Assembly: GCA_963921795.1 (NCBI GenBank)
Contig: OY997644.1
Span: 4,507,522-4,571,521 of the forward strand
Source of the DNA: Nannobrachium achirus
Taxonomy: Eukaryota; Chordata; Actinopteri; Myctophiformes; Myctophidae
Direction: 5' to 3'
DNA length: 64,000 nucleotides
In this document: positions 34,410 through 47,100 of the stretch, in pieces
How the letters are laid out: the number at the start of each line of letters is the position of its first letter
How positions within the stretch are numbered: position 1 is the first letter of the stretch
Position numbers and translations under genes: made by a program
Notes under the pieces: model-generated
What the model saw: the letters and a program-made list of their open reading frames with translations, nothing else
Databases searched by the model: none
Told to the model about the DNA's origin: nothing

Positions 34410-34980
34410 CTTTAGTGGTTGAGGTGTTTGAGCAGTGAGTGAGTGCATCTACCACATGGGTGGATGCCACACAACTCTTCCCTCAGCCAGTTGGAGCTGG
34501 TACCTGGTGATCTATAAAGTGATTTAACCACAGAGTCTCTAATGTTCATTCCTCTCGTAAAGCAAAACCTTGGTGGTGACATAGCTATATTTTTCAAATG
34601 AGGATCACATTTCAAAATATTTCAATGTTTTTCAATGTTTGGTAATGATATTTTTTATAGCTTGGGATCAAGTATTGTACTTTTTTTTTTTTTTTTTTTT
34701 TTTTGCATTGAGAGTTTCAGAGTGGGATGTGTGTTGTTAATATACTGCCTGAACTCAACCAGTTCGCCTTCTGAACCAACAAATACCATATGTCGTCAAT
34801 GTATCGTTTCCAAAAAATCACCTTATTTAGGAGGGAGGAGGCAATTCTGTTCTGAATGAACTTGGATTCCCAGTGACCCATGAATAAGTTTGCATAATTG
34901 GGTGCAAAGGTTGAACCCATGGCCATGCCTTGGGTCTGGATGTAAAACTTGTTATCAAACTTGAAATAATTTGATTTCAA
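34410..34980 (-). mobile_element. Penelope-like reverse transcriptase fragment
   Basis: The minus strand encodes FYIQTQGMAMGSTFAPNYAN and KRYIDDIW (34980-34717), the RT core style of Penelope-like elements. Downstream (34615-34412) is PPRFCFTRGMNIRDSVVKS then CGIHPCGRC, like their post-RT region. About 100 bp with a poly-T run (34681-34704) breaks the two parts, and a poly-A run (34385-34409) borders the fragment. It is a dead, 5'-truncated copy. Clade assignment is from motif style only. Confidence 0.7.
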
Positions 34981-35340
34981 AATGAAATGTGTTATACAAT
35001 AGAAAGAAAGAAATACTTTACTAGGCTATACTGTAGTAAATGTACGGTATGTACCTTGTAACGTTTGCCCCCAGCCAGGGTCCAGCAGCATTGCCTGGCC
35101 TTCTCTCCCATCCTCCCCAGCGAGCTGTCTGTGTCTGAGCTGTGCATCCACGGCGTCAGTTTGGCAACAAGATGGACCGGAGAGACGAGGTCTGTGCATG
35201 GGTCTGTGTCATCCTGAGGGAACCCACGGCAAAACACTGCCCCCTGGAGGTGGTCCTGGAAACTACAGGCACCAGAATCCCTCTCATAGCAGGTAACCAA
35301 ACTACAGAATCCCTTTCATAGCAGGTAACTAAACTACAGT
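34981..35340. other. Unassigned unique-looking segment
   Basis: A minus-strand frame (35300-34992) contains SSLGRMGEKARQCCWTLAGGKRYK followed by a GGTACATAC donor-like site. It could be a stray exon, but no partner exon was found. Confidence 0.3.
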
Positions 35341-35650
35341 TATAGCTATTTAACACTGAAGAAACACTATATAGCAATGATTACTATCACAATGTAGAGC
35401 TATTTAACACTGTTACTGAACAAACACTCTATAGCAATGATTACTGTCACAATATAGAGCTGTTTAACCCTGTTACTGAACAAACACTCTATTGCAATTA
35501 TTACTATCACAATATAGAGCTATTTAACACTGTTACTGAACACTATGATTACTGTCACAATATAGAGATATTTAACACTGTTACTGAACAAACACTATAG
35601 CAATGATTACTGTCACAATATAGAGATGTTTAACACTGTTACTGCACAAA
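35341..35650. repeat. Tandem repeat, about 58-bp unit, five copies
   Basis: Units contain AGCTATTTAACACTGTTACTG, then a CACTCTATAGCAATG and TACTGTCACAATATAG block, with small deletions in some copies. Confidence 0.9.
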
Positions 35651-35652
35651 CA

Positions 35653-35858
35653 CCAGTAAGACTCCCTATTTGGGAGATAAGCGACCGCCAGGTCGCATAC
35701 ACAAACTTTAGAAGGCAATGTTAGCCAATCAGGAGGGAATATGGGAAATGGGACAGATCCATGTTGATGACATGACTTTAGATATACTGTGTACCACTTT
35801 GCGTGATTTTAGGGCAAACTCTGTAGGAGCAGTGTCCAAAAATGTGTTTTGCAGGAAT
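35653..35858. repeat. Dispersed repeat, inverted copy
   Basis: Reverse complement of the segment at about 2516-2705 (ACCAGTAAGACTCCCTA at its start, GTAGGAGCAGTGTCC near its end). A short copy of the same end is at 37771-37825. The ACCAGTAAGACTCCCT tip looks like a transposon terminus. Confidence 0.75.
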
Positions 35859-38286
35859 CGGGCGGTGGAGGTTGTGGTTTGGCAGCCAAGGAGTGTGTCT
35901 GCGAAGGTTGGCATGAATAAGGGCAACGGTGGCGGAGATATGAGTAGGGGAAAAGTGTGACGTGACGTGTGACGGACAGACAGCCGGTGGAGGTTTTAGA
36001 TTCTACCTTTTCCTGTTGGCCCTTCTGACACCAGGGAACAGCAAACTGATCATCCATCCATTCGATTAATTAACCACTTATTAATTAAACTCATCTATTA
36101 TTCATTGCATTCCTCATTTTATTCAGTTCATACTTTACTGCACTCAGAATATGGTGCGTCGCTTCAGTACTCTACTCCACCTGAGGACGATTCTACGAGT
36201 GTCTTCTAAACCGGTTTTCTGAAAAATGTATGTTTCTAAGATGAGTGCTTCTCAAACCATTTCATGTCAAGGACCCCTAAAATTACATGTATTTGACCAC
36301 AAACACCCATCTCTAAATATTTTGTTCCAGGGACCCCGAGATAGAAAGATTTGAGTTACAAATGTTAAATAAAGAAATGTATTTTCAAAGATTCGCACTC
36401 CCTGCGCTCCCTTTTCCTGCGCTCCCTTTCCAATGCACAAGGCTGAAGTTTGTCCCTCGGTTGCACCAGTAGTAGAGCATAGAAATACAGAAACTAGATC
36501 CAGGCATAGAAAACGGCCCAAAAAGTGATCCCACCTCCATTATTGTTTATGTGTGCTCAAGATTTGAGACTAGCGTTACGGGAGCTTCTGCTACGGTACA
36601 CACCCGCGCCACCCCTCATCTGTCCAGACAGACTCTGCTGCAGAAAGAACAAACCGGCGGGAAAAGAGTTAAAATGTAAAGTGACACAGATGTTTTCCAG
36701 GTCTTAATTAACAACTTAATAATTAAACTCATCTCTTATTTTATTCAGTACATACTTTACTACACTATGGTACATCACTGTTGGGGCACTCTGAGGGAAC
36801 GCGGACATTATTTGTTGGCCGGCGGATCTCGCCGCGTCCTCCGACGTCTCAAAATGACGCAGAGGGGTACATGACTCCTGCTGCTGTCTGCTTTGAGTAA
36901 ATGAGGAGGGACATGACTCCCCCTGCTGTCTACTTTGAGTAAATGAGGAAGTGATCCGCAGTGGAAAACGACTGATAAATCACAGTGATTTTATCATTAT
37001 AATGGATAAGCCTAAACAAACCAGTTCACATGAACAATACTGATGTAAAATAAGATATCTGAACGGCTACATTTATTTATACAATTAAAATGTCATGAGC
37101 CAGCACAGTTATAGGGGGGTTTGCCCAGACTTCTTTTTCTTCCGATCACCAAAAGAAGTCTGGGTTTCCGAGGCTACTGTTGGGGTGAAACTGCATTGTA
37201 TTTCCATTCATGTTGGCGTTGTATCAATGCCCTCATTCAGTGGTGCTCAAACCTTTTCTATATCAAGGACCCCCAAATTGATATGTGGACCCCCCTCGGA
37301 GGATATTTCCTCCAACAACCAGCTAACTGTGGATGGATGCCCACTTATAATCTCCACTCATGTGGTGCATTTATTTGATTTGTTCTGACAACTTTTAAAG
37401 ATGCATGGGTAGTGATGGGGCTCGAATCCCGAGCCATTACAAACTGGATAACACATTTGTTGCAACCTGGTATCAATAAGCATTTGGGCTTGTCGTCGAG
37501 CCTGTTATCGAGCATAGCAGCCCTTTATTTCATGTTTAAATCATCAAGACGAGGCGGTGAAGAACTAATCACCCACGCTGGCACGAACATGTCGGCCTAA
37601 AAGTGTATTGATACCTGCCAACAAGGTCTGTTAGAAAAGTACTGTATTTAGAAGGCCCTAAAATGTGATACAAGTGATACTATTTGGTTAAATAAAATAT
37701 GCATTTTCTATTTATAAAGAGCTTGGAGATTCTATAGTAATTATTACCGTTCACATGCGACCAAAATATACCAGTAAGACTCCCTAATCGGGAGATAAGC
37801 GACCGTAGGTCACATGTATACACAAAGAGGGGTGGGGTGTCCGCGTTGCCTTGGCGGACAAATAGGTACCGGCCCCGGCTCTCCCGGACGCTCCTAGCCC
37901 GAGTTACGGCATTTTATGTGAGCTGCAGTGGAGGGGGTCCTCCACTGGGGGCGTCACCACTTTTGCATCCGTTCTGGAGCACCAGGAGTGGGTGGTCCCC
38001 GGGAATTCCCCGTGAGCAGCCCCGTTGGGGTGGTCATTTGGTCATTTTTGGCTTTTTTTTGGCTTTTGGCACAGCTGAAGTTGATTCCGCTGATTAGCTC
38101 GAGACAGTGTAGTGGGGGATGGGCAGTAAGCAGCTGGGTGGCTTGTGTGGAGAAGATCACTCGCACTATAACTGGGGTGCGGTTTGTTTTGCCATGTCCA
38201 GCATGCTTTGTAATTAGCATGAATTTGGGGTTGAATAAATGGAGTCTGGAGTCAAGGATAGGATGATTGATGTTTGATAGTTAGGC
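35859..38286. other. Non-coding mosaic between repeats
   Basis: No gene is supported. Fragments with hAT-type ends (CTTCTCAAACCATTTCATG, GTGGTGCTCAAACC) and derived AAGGACCCCC blocks occur near 36245-36370 and 37242-37300. A segment at 37830-38265 is GC-richer but has no recognisable coding content. Confidence 0.45.
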
Positions 38287-39492
38287 CAGGGGTCTTCAAC
38301 AGGGGGTCCGCGACCCCTAGGGGGTCCGCGGAGGTACTGCAGGGGGTCCGTGAAATTATTGCTTAAAAAAAAAAAAAAAAATGTTTTTCTTTTTTTTTTT
38401 TACATTTATGTTAAAAAATAAATCATGATTCTATCCATTTTGAATAGCTTTGATACATGATTACTATGCAATTGACATATTGCTGATATTATTGGTTCTC
38501 AGTTAATAAGTAGTATGACAATACTACTTATTAGTACAACAATTAAATTACATTCTAGTGGAATTAAGGAGATTGACTCCATTGTTGCCTCCACTTATCA
38601 TCTGCAGGTAGAGTTGACTAGACTAGCTCACAGCGCGGCACCGAGTGCCGCGCTGCAAGCTTGTAGATCTGCTATTTTTGGAAAAGTCGTGAAAATGTGT
38701 GCAAATCTTTGAATATATGTGTTTTCAAAGCAAACGTTTGTAACTGAAAATTTGCTTCTGGGTGGTCCCTGGAACTACATATTTTGAGATGGGGGTCCGT
38801 GGCCAAATAAATATCAGTTTGGGGGTCCTTGACATGAAAAGGTTAGAGAACCACTGACATGGTAGTCTCTCAAGAACCGACTAACTGAGCTCCAGTTGAA
38901 GTGAAAAGGACCTTTTCTTTGACGATGGCTGGCCAGTTTGCTGACATTTTTTTTCAAAAAACCTTAGAAGGATTCAAAAGACACTTATAGAATCGGGTCA
39001 AAAATCAAATTTTCACGATTTTTTAAAAATGGCAGATCTACAAGCCAAGCTTGTAGATCTGCTATTTTTGACAAAGTCGTGAAAATATGTGCAAATCTTT
39101 GAATATATGTATTTTCAAAGCGAACGTTTGTAACTCAAATTTTGCTTCTGGGTGGTCCCTGGAACTACATATTTTGAGATGGGGGTCCGTGGCCAAATGA
39201 ATATCAGTTTGGGGGTCCTTGACATTTAACCCATTTAGACCTGAACACAATCAATATGACTCAATATTTTATGCTTTAAATATAATAAAAATAGCAGGTC
39301 TACAAGCTCACAGCTGAAAAATCTTGACATTTTTAATTTTAATTCTATAAGTGTCTTTTGAATCCTTCTAAGTTTAAAAAAATCTATGTCAGCAATCTGG
39401 CCAGCCATCATCAAAGAAAAGGTCCACTTCAACTGGAGCTCAGTTAGTCGGTTCTTGAGAGACTACTATGTCAGTGGTTGTCTAACCTTTAA
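38287..39492. mobile_element. Nested hAT-like elements with a large inverted repeat
   Basis: It starts with AGGGGTCTTCAACAGGGGGT, the same tip as the complete element at 41326. Inside, about 150-bp arms at 38841-38992 and 39344-39488 are inverted copies (GGTAGTCTCTCAAGAACCGA versus TCGGTTCTTGAGAGACTAC). Between and beside them two direct copies (38655-38840, 39047-39230) run from a palindrome half to GGGGGTCCTTGACAT. The history is several insertions; exact boundaries are not resolved. Confidence 0.6.
39025..39069. repeat. Palindrome-family copy, minimal core CAAGC/CAAGCTTG
   Basis: AAAAATGGCAGATCTACAAG pairs with CTTGTAGATCTGCTATTTTT with almost no loop. It is the shortest copy in the window. 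Confidence 0.85.
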
Positions 39493-41193
39493 AGGAGTAG
39501 TTCACCCCAAAAATGACTTATGTTCTATCAATTGCACATCCGGCGAAGCCTTAAATTCATGGAGATTTAATTTTTTATAGCATTCCTAAGCCAGAAGTGT
39601 TTCCTAGAGGAGTCATCAAATTATTGGCATAGGAATGTGAGAAAAGAAAAATAAATCTCCATGAATTCAGAGCTTCATTGGGTGTGTAATGATATGTTTT
39701 TAACTAAATAAGCATAGGACCAGGGTAGCCTGATTTCAGACTCAGCTCACGCTTTAGTCTGAAACTGTGCTCTATTCTAAGCGATTTACAGGGAGGGACT
39801 TTTTTGCGAGCGTGCGCGCGAGTGATCGCGATGCACGGTGATCGAGACGCACGGTGGACGCGACGCACGGTCGCGTCCACCGTGCGTCGCGTCCGAGTGC
39901 CGCGCTGCGAGCTTGTAGATCTGCTATTTTTGAAAAAGTCTTGAAAATGTGTGCAAATCTTTCACTGTGCCAGTGACAGAACTGCAACCATAAACATGTA
40001 ATAAACATAAACAGCTTGGTGAACTCAGCGTGTGTGTGCGTGTGCCTTCCTCAGCCTGCCTGTGTGTGAACTTCGTTTGAATCGTTTCAACTGCTGCGCG
40101 GATTGGATATTCGTTAGACCCACCCCCACCCCCCGCGCTCATTGGAGCAGCCGAAAATAAAAAGTGATTCCTGTACTCAGCTCCAGACCAGAGAAAGAGT
40201 CTCTGGTCTCTGAGCGTGGGGCGGGGTCTATGGTCTGGAAGCAGGCTAGGACCAGGGCAGGAATTTCAAAGGAGTCCATGAAGGCCATGGCCGTCGTTCA
40301 GTGGCCCTTCAGTTTGGCCATCTGCCCCTCCAAAAAATGACATGACCTGAGGCCACAGTGGCCTCAATGCCCCCAGCAGCTGACTGTACGACTCCCCTCT
40401 GTCTCTGTCTTCTCATGTAGACGCCAGTGTCTCTTTCTTGTCATGCAGACACCAGTGTCTTTTGTTGAGTCGTCATTTTTAAACCAATCTAGTAACTTTG
40501 ATTTGTGCATGGATCAGATTGTAAATACCAATTTATTTATTTCACACCAGATAGATCCTTAACCCTTAAATTAAACGAATTGTTTTATTAATTATTCTAA
40601 AATCTTGTTTTATTCGATGGCCTTCCTGCCCTGGCATTTGGCCTTTGTGCCCTCAAAGTGGCCTTGCCCCTAAAATGACGAAATTCCAGGCCTGGTTGTT
40701 GATGATAACAATAATATATAAAATGTAATTTGGCAGGCCTTGATGCCGTCTTAATGAGTGATTTCACCCTTGCTGAAAATAGCAGATCTATACCGCATCA
40801 CAACATGTTGTGAGGTTGTAGATCGGCTATTTACATCATGAAACCAAGTGTACAATGACTTATTTATAGTGGATATACTGGCCCACTAGTCCCTTCCAAT
40901 TATTTTAGTCTAGTTTGTATTCATCAGAGCTTGTTTTCATTCAATTTCAATTTAGTTTTTGTCAGTGTAAAAAGGTAGTCGCTGAACATGTTTCGTCTTG
41001 TCTTTGAAAACAACACTGGAGCATTTTGGTCCTTGACATGTGAGTTGGAGTAGGTGTACAGTATGTGCAGAGGAAGATTCAGCCTAGATGTATAAAATAC
41101 ATTCACACTTAGAGGGACCTGTTTTTTTGTTTGTTTGTTTTTTTCCCCCTTCTTTATGCCTCTTAACTCTGGTCTTACTCCTTTCCTCTGCAG
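39493..41193. other. Non-coding stretch upstream of the NET-domain gene
   Basis: A GC-rich palindrome lies at about 39842-39895 (GCACGGTGGACGCGAC pairs with GTCGCGTCCACCGTGC), joined to a half copy of the palindrome family. 40260-40700 is an inverted relative of 33310-33540. The 5' exons of the downstream gene may lie here but I could not identify them. Confidence 0.45.
40776..40832. repeat. Palindrome-family copy, core CACAACATGTTGTG
   Basis: The core is a perfect 14-bp palindrome between AGATCTATACC and GGTTGTAGATC arms; AAATAGC and GCTATTT close the stem. Confidence 0.85.
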
Positions 41194-44100
41194 CCTAATG
41201 GCTCTTCCGGCATTGATCTGCTGCAGCCACTCAGAGAAGCCAGAAACACAAGGTAGGATTAACACACTTAGCTTAATCTGATACATGACTAAATTATTAT
41301 TAGTTAGTGAATTCAGCCTGTAGAGCAAGGGTCTTCAACAGGGGGTCCGGGACCCCGAGGGGGTCCTCAGAGTTACTACAGGGGGTCCTCCAAATCTTTG
41401 TGTGATAGAAAGAAAAGAAAAAGAAAATCTCCTTTATAGACAGATTCTTAACCAGATTTGGAGAACTTTGGCCAAAAATAGCAGATCTACAAGCTCACAA
41501 TGCCTCGCGCTGCGAGGCGTTGTGAGCTTGTAGATCGGCTATTTTCGGCAAAGAGGTTTGGTGTAGAGGGGAGAAGTATTGACAGTTCAAGTGGTTAAAA
41601 AACACAAATTGACATGAATCCAAAATACCCTAATGTATTGTGCTGGCAAACAATATGGAATCTATGATAAGGTTGTGGGCTTCATCTCTCTCAACTAAGG
41701 GGTCCTTGCCCTGACAACTTTGAAGACCCCTGCTGTAGAGGCTTTGCTGTTGTTTCTTTAGGTGAGACTATGTAATGAAACTCTTGTCACAGTGTTAGGG
41801 TACAGTTGAAAGGTTTATCTCCAGTATGGGTAAGCTGGTGTGTGTTCAGATTACTTAAATGACTGACTCTTGTCACAGTGTTTACAATGGAATGGTTTTG
41901 CTCCAGTGTGGACATGCTGGTGTCTCTTTAGATCAGATGACGTAGTGAAACTCTTGTCACAAAGTATACACTTGAAAGGTTTTTCTCCAGTGTGGAGATG
42001 CTGGTGTGCTTTCAGACTACTGGACGCATTGAAACACATCTGTTGGGCTTCACCAGCTCCTCCAAAGTCTTGCTGCGTGTGAGATCATCTGCAGGGTTAC
42101 TTGCTGAATCCACATATTGCTGGTGTCTTCATTTTGTCTGCATTTCACTCATACAATCCAGAAGTGTTCTTTTGTATTGAGATTTCTGCCACCTGTTTTT
42201 TTGTGTCCTGCCTCCCTACAGCAACAAGGTGAAATTCAGATCTGAGGAGGAGTTGCGGCAGCTTGCAGAATACATTGCCGATGCCTCTGATGAGTCGCTT
42301 GGAAACACCAAATCTAGAACCGCCAAAAGCAGAAAGACCAAGTAGGATTTGCACACTTACAGTAGCTTAATCTGATACATGTCATTATTATGTTCTTTTG
42401 TAATGACTTTTCTGCCACCTGTGTGTCTTGCCTCTATCTACAGAGACGGGGTTAAATCCATGCCTGTGAAGGAGTTGCAGCAGCTTGCAAAAGACATTCC
42501 CCAGGTCTCTTTGCAGCCTAATGCCTCGGATCAGTCGCTCGGAGAGTCCAAATCTAGGAACACCAAAAGCAGAAAGACCAAGTAGGATTTTCACACTTAC
42601 AGTAGCTTAATCTGATACATGTCATTATTATAAACCGGACACCTCACTCAAGCACTACAGAAGTGTTCTTTTGTAATGAGTTCTCTGCCACCTGTGTGTC
42701 TTGCCTCTATCTACAGAGATGGGGTTACATCCATGCCTGTGAAGGAGTTGCAGCAGCTTGCAAAAGACATTCCCCGGGTCTCTTTGCAGCCTAATGCCTC
42801 GGATCAGTCGCTCGGAGAGTCCAAATCTAGGAACACCAAAAGCAGAAAGACCAAGTAGGATTTTCACACTTACAGTAGCTTAATCTGATACATGTCATTA
42901 TTATAAACCGGACACCTCACTCAAGCACTACAGAAGTGTTCTTTTGTAATGAGTTCTCTGCCACCTGTGTGTCTTGCCTCTATCTACAGAGATGGGGTTA
43001 CATCCATGCCTGTGAAGGAGTTGCAGCAGCTTGCAAAAGACATTCCCCGGGTCTCTTTGCAGCCTAATGCCTCGGATCAGTCGCTCGGAGAGTCCAAATC
43101 TAGGAACACCAAAAGCAGAAAGACCAAGTAGGATTTTCACACTTACAGTAGCTTAATCTGATACATGTCATTATTATAAACCGGACACCTCACTCAAGCA
43201 CTACAGAAGTGTTCTTTTGTAATGAGTTATCTGCCACCTGTGTGTCTTGCCTCTATCTACAGAGATGGGGTTACATCCATGCCTGTGAAGGAGTTGCAGC
43301 AGCTTGCAAAAGACATTCCCCGGGTCTCTTTGCAGCCTAATGCCTCGGATCAGTCGCTCGGAGAGTCCAAATCTAGGAACACCAAAAGCAGAAAGACCAA
43401 GTAGGATTTTCACACTTACAGTAGCTTAATCTGATACATGTCATTATTATAAACCGGACACCTCACTCAAGCACTACAGAAGTGTTCTTTTGTAATGAGT
43501 TATCTGCCACCTGTGTGTCTTGCCTCTATCTACAGAGATGGGGTTACATCCATGCCTGTGAAGGAGTTGCAGCAGCTTGCAAAAGACATTCCCCGGGTCT
43601 CTTTGCAGCCTAATGCCTCGGATCAGTCGCTCGGAGAGTCCAAATCTAGGAACACCAAAAGCAGAAAGACCAAGTAGGATTTTCACACTTACAGTAGCTT
43701 AATCTGATACATGTCATTATTATAAACCGGACACCTCACTCAAGCACTACAGAAGTGTTCTTTTGTAATGAGTTATCTGCCACCTGTGTGTCCTGCCTAC
43801 AGCAACAAGGAGAATTCCATGCCTGTGGACGAGTTGCGGCAGCTTGCACAAGACATTGGCCAGGTCCCTGGAGAACAACTCTTTCAAGTGGTAGCACTTA
43901 TCCAGTCTGACCCATCCCGTGGCTCCGCACACGAAGAGGATGAGGTTGATCTCCTTACACTCCAGCCCTTCACACTGCAGATGTTGAAGAACAAATGTAT
44001 CTCCATCCTCCACAAAAAAGGTACTGTGTGTCCTGTTTGTGTTGTGTTGAGAGTAGGTCTAGCCTCAGTGAGTGACCTATGAAGGAAATGTGAGCTGTGT

Positions 44101-47100
44101 GCAACAGTGCATGGCGCGCTCTGCTGGACAAAGTATTTCATTGCACTTCCAAATGCAGTCCACAGACTCCACACAGCTCTAAGGCACTGCAGCCAGTTTT
44201 ATTAATTTATTTTTATATCGGCGGGAAATTTCACCGATACCGATATGCCCAAATAAGGTCATATCGGCGGCCGATAATCGGTTCCCGATATATTGGTCTC
44301 TCGCTACTGGTGGTGAGTTTCCTGTCAGCATGAGTACTGGCTTTTTCAGGCAAAAATATTTATTCTTTACCTTTACCACCAGTCTCTGCACCACACTCAT
44401 GTTATCTAATACCAGTAACATTGGGCATTTGTGAGATTTACCATTAGATATCTACCATTCCGCCTCTAGTGTCTACAACTGGGATGGTGTATATCCCTAT
44501 GGGGCTTTTAAGCCGTGACATAATTTTGTAGGCAGAGGAGAATCTGCCCAAAGAGCATTTTCTGTCCCTCGCTATTTCAAAAAACAACGACTAAAGAATA
44601 ACGACTAAAGTATAATTCTAACACTTTCCTTTCAACAACAAAGAGAAGAAAAATGTGTAAATAGTAAAAATAGTAAAAAGATTCACGGAAACTGGGGGCA
44701 GAAATTCTCCTCTGCCTACAAAATGATGTCATACTTAACAGCCCCATACTAATCTTTGCTCTCGTCCTCGTTTCCCCTCTAGAGCATTCGAACAGCAAGT
44801 CGTCCCTCAACGTCCTGGATGCTGCTGCTGACAGACTCCGACACCTCCACTTGCCCGCCTACAATAGTCTCTTCACCCTGCCCTCCACCTCTTCGGCCCC
44901 CAGGCCTGTGCCCTTCTCCCGTGACAACCTGTCACGGCGCAATAGACCTCCTCCTGACCTCTACAACTGTGGCAACTCCTGTACTCCCGACGAAGGTAAC
45001 AGGGATTGTGTGTGGCGACAAATGTTGATACTGTTCAAAATTGAAGCAGATCTGCAAGCTCAAAACCTGTTTGATCTGCTGTTTTAGGTACTTTATGTAA
45101 CAGTAGTAATTGTGACTGAGCCCAAGTCATTGGGGCAAAACTAACTGTTTAGGAGAAGAGAAAACAAGCTCGCCGCGCTGCGAGCTTGTAGATCTGCTAT
45201 TTTAGAAAAATCGTGAAAATTAGAATTTTGACCCGATTCTATAAGTGTCTTTTGAATCCTTCTAAGATTTTCTGAAAAAACCTATGTTTCTATGTCAGCA
45301 ATCTGACCAGCCATCGTCAAAGAAAAGGTCCTTTTCACTTGAATGGAGCTCAGTTAGTCTGTTCTTGAGAGACTACTATGTCAGTGGTTCTCAAACCTTT
45401 TCATGTGAAGGACCCCCAAAATGATATGTATTTGGCCACGGACCCCCATTTCAAAATATTTAGTTCCAGGGACCACCCAGAAGCAAAATTTGAGTTACAA
45501 ACGTTCGCTTTGAAAATACATATATTCAAAGATTTGAACACATTTTCACAACTTTTTCAAAAATAGCAGATCTACAAGCTCGCAGCTGCTGTGAGCTTGT
45601 ATATCTGCTATTTTTCACTGGTTAAAGCATTCTAGAATTATTGATTCAATAATTCTAGGCCTAAATGGGTTAAAGAGAAATACTATGTAAAAGATCGTAT
45701 TGCCACAATGAACCAATATATCCATGCATCGTTGAGTCAACCATGTATCGTTGTACGTATCATATCGCTGTTAAAATGTATTGTTACACCTCTATTATTA
45801 GTAGTAGCCTTATGTAAGTTGGTGAATCCTCTTTAGTTTGCAAGGTTTTATATACTTGGCAACTAAAATAACCGAGATTGTCTTGTTTGTCCTGTACAGG
45901 TCCCGGCTTCAACTCACTGCCCCAAGATTTATCTGATGACGACAGCGATCAGTCTTCCTTTTCAGACTTAGACGACAAAACATACTCCCCCTCTGCCGAT
46001 AAGAATGCATATTGCAGTGATTCGTCTGAGGAAGTGAAAGCAGGGAGTGAATTTGAGGACACCAGCGAGGGACAAGTGGAACTTTGTGATGATGTGGCAG
46101 CAGAGAGAGATGTCCAACTAAGGAGAAACAGACAAGACTCAGAAGACATCACATACTCCCCCTCTGCCGATAAGAATGCATATTGCAGTGATTCGTCTGA
46201 GGAAGTGAAAGCAGGGAGTGAATTTGAGGAGACCAGCGGGGGACGGGTGGAACTTCGTGATGATGTGGCAGCAGAGATAGATGTCCAACTAAGGAGAGAC
46301 AAACAGGATGTGACAGACACACACACACTCTCTAAGACCACACACACTAAGACCCAAAATGTCTTGAGAACCTCTGTGATAATTCCTGCCGTCACAAGAA
46401 AAGCAGACGGATCTCGTAAATACAGTAAACAACAGTTCTGTTTGTATTGTGAGTTGCCATTCTTAAAGATGGCAAGGCATTTGGAGAACGTTCATCCCAA
46501 GGAGATCGAGGTTGCAAAAGCATTCAGTTTCCCAAAGAATTCTAAAGAAAGGCGAATGCATTTAGATCAGCTCCGCAACAGAGGCAACTATGCCCACAAT
46601 GTTGAAGTTTTAGAAACAGGCTCTGGGACACTGGTACCAAGGAAGCAGCCAAAAAAAGATATGTCAGGGCAAGATGTCCTGCATTGCGTCCACTGCCAAG
46701 GTTGCTTCACAAAATGGTCACTGTGGAGACACATGAAGAAGTGCAAATTCAACCCAGTCGTTAATCCAAAACCTGGAAAAACAAGAGTCCAGGCCTTGTG
46801 TGCATTAGCCGAACCCATCCCCCATGGAGTGTCCAAAGGTGTTTGGAATGTCTTGAGTAAATTGAAAAGGGATCGCATCGCAGATGCAGTCGAAAAAGAC
46901 TGGTGCATTATGGAGTTAGCAAAGTCCCTCTACAAGAGGCACGGATCCAACGCTGCGAAACATGACTACATCCGGAGTAAGTTAAGAGAGCTGGGGCGAC
47001 TTGTCCTTTATGGAAGTGAGATCACGCCACTGAAGAGTATCAGAGATTACATCCAGCCAAAGAACTATGAGCTTACAGTGGAGGCAGTGAAATATGTCGG

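Noticed and set aside
34992-35300. Minus-strand frame ending WTLAGGKRYK with a donor-like site
   Set aside because: No acceptor or partner exon was found; too weak to call a gene.
37837-38266. GC-richer open frames on both strands
   Set aside because: No domain, no splice context and poor amino-acid composition for a protein.
42444-43673. CRISPR or satellite interpretation of the 273-bp period
   Set aside because: Each unit has an in-phase exon with acceptor and donor sites; exon duplication explains it better.
44170-44310. A coding exon in the segment with TATCGGCGG repeats
   Set aside because: The repeated CCGATA/TATCGG motifs mark a decayed transposon end rather than coding sequence.
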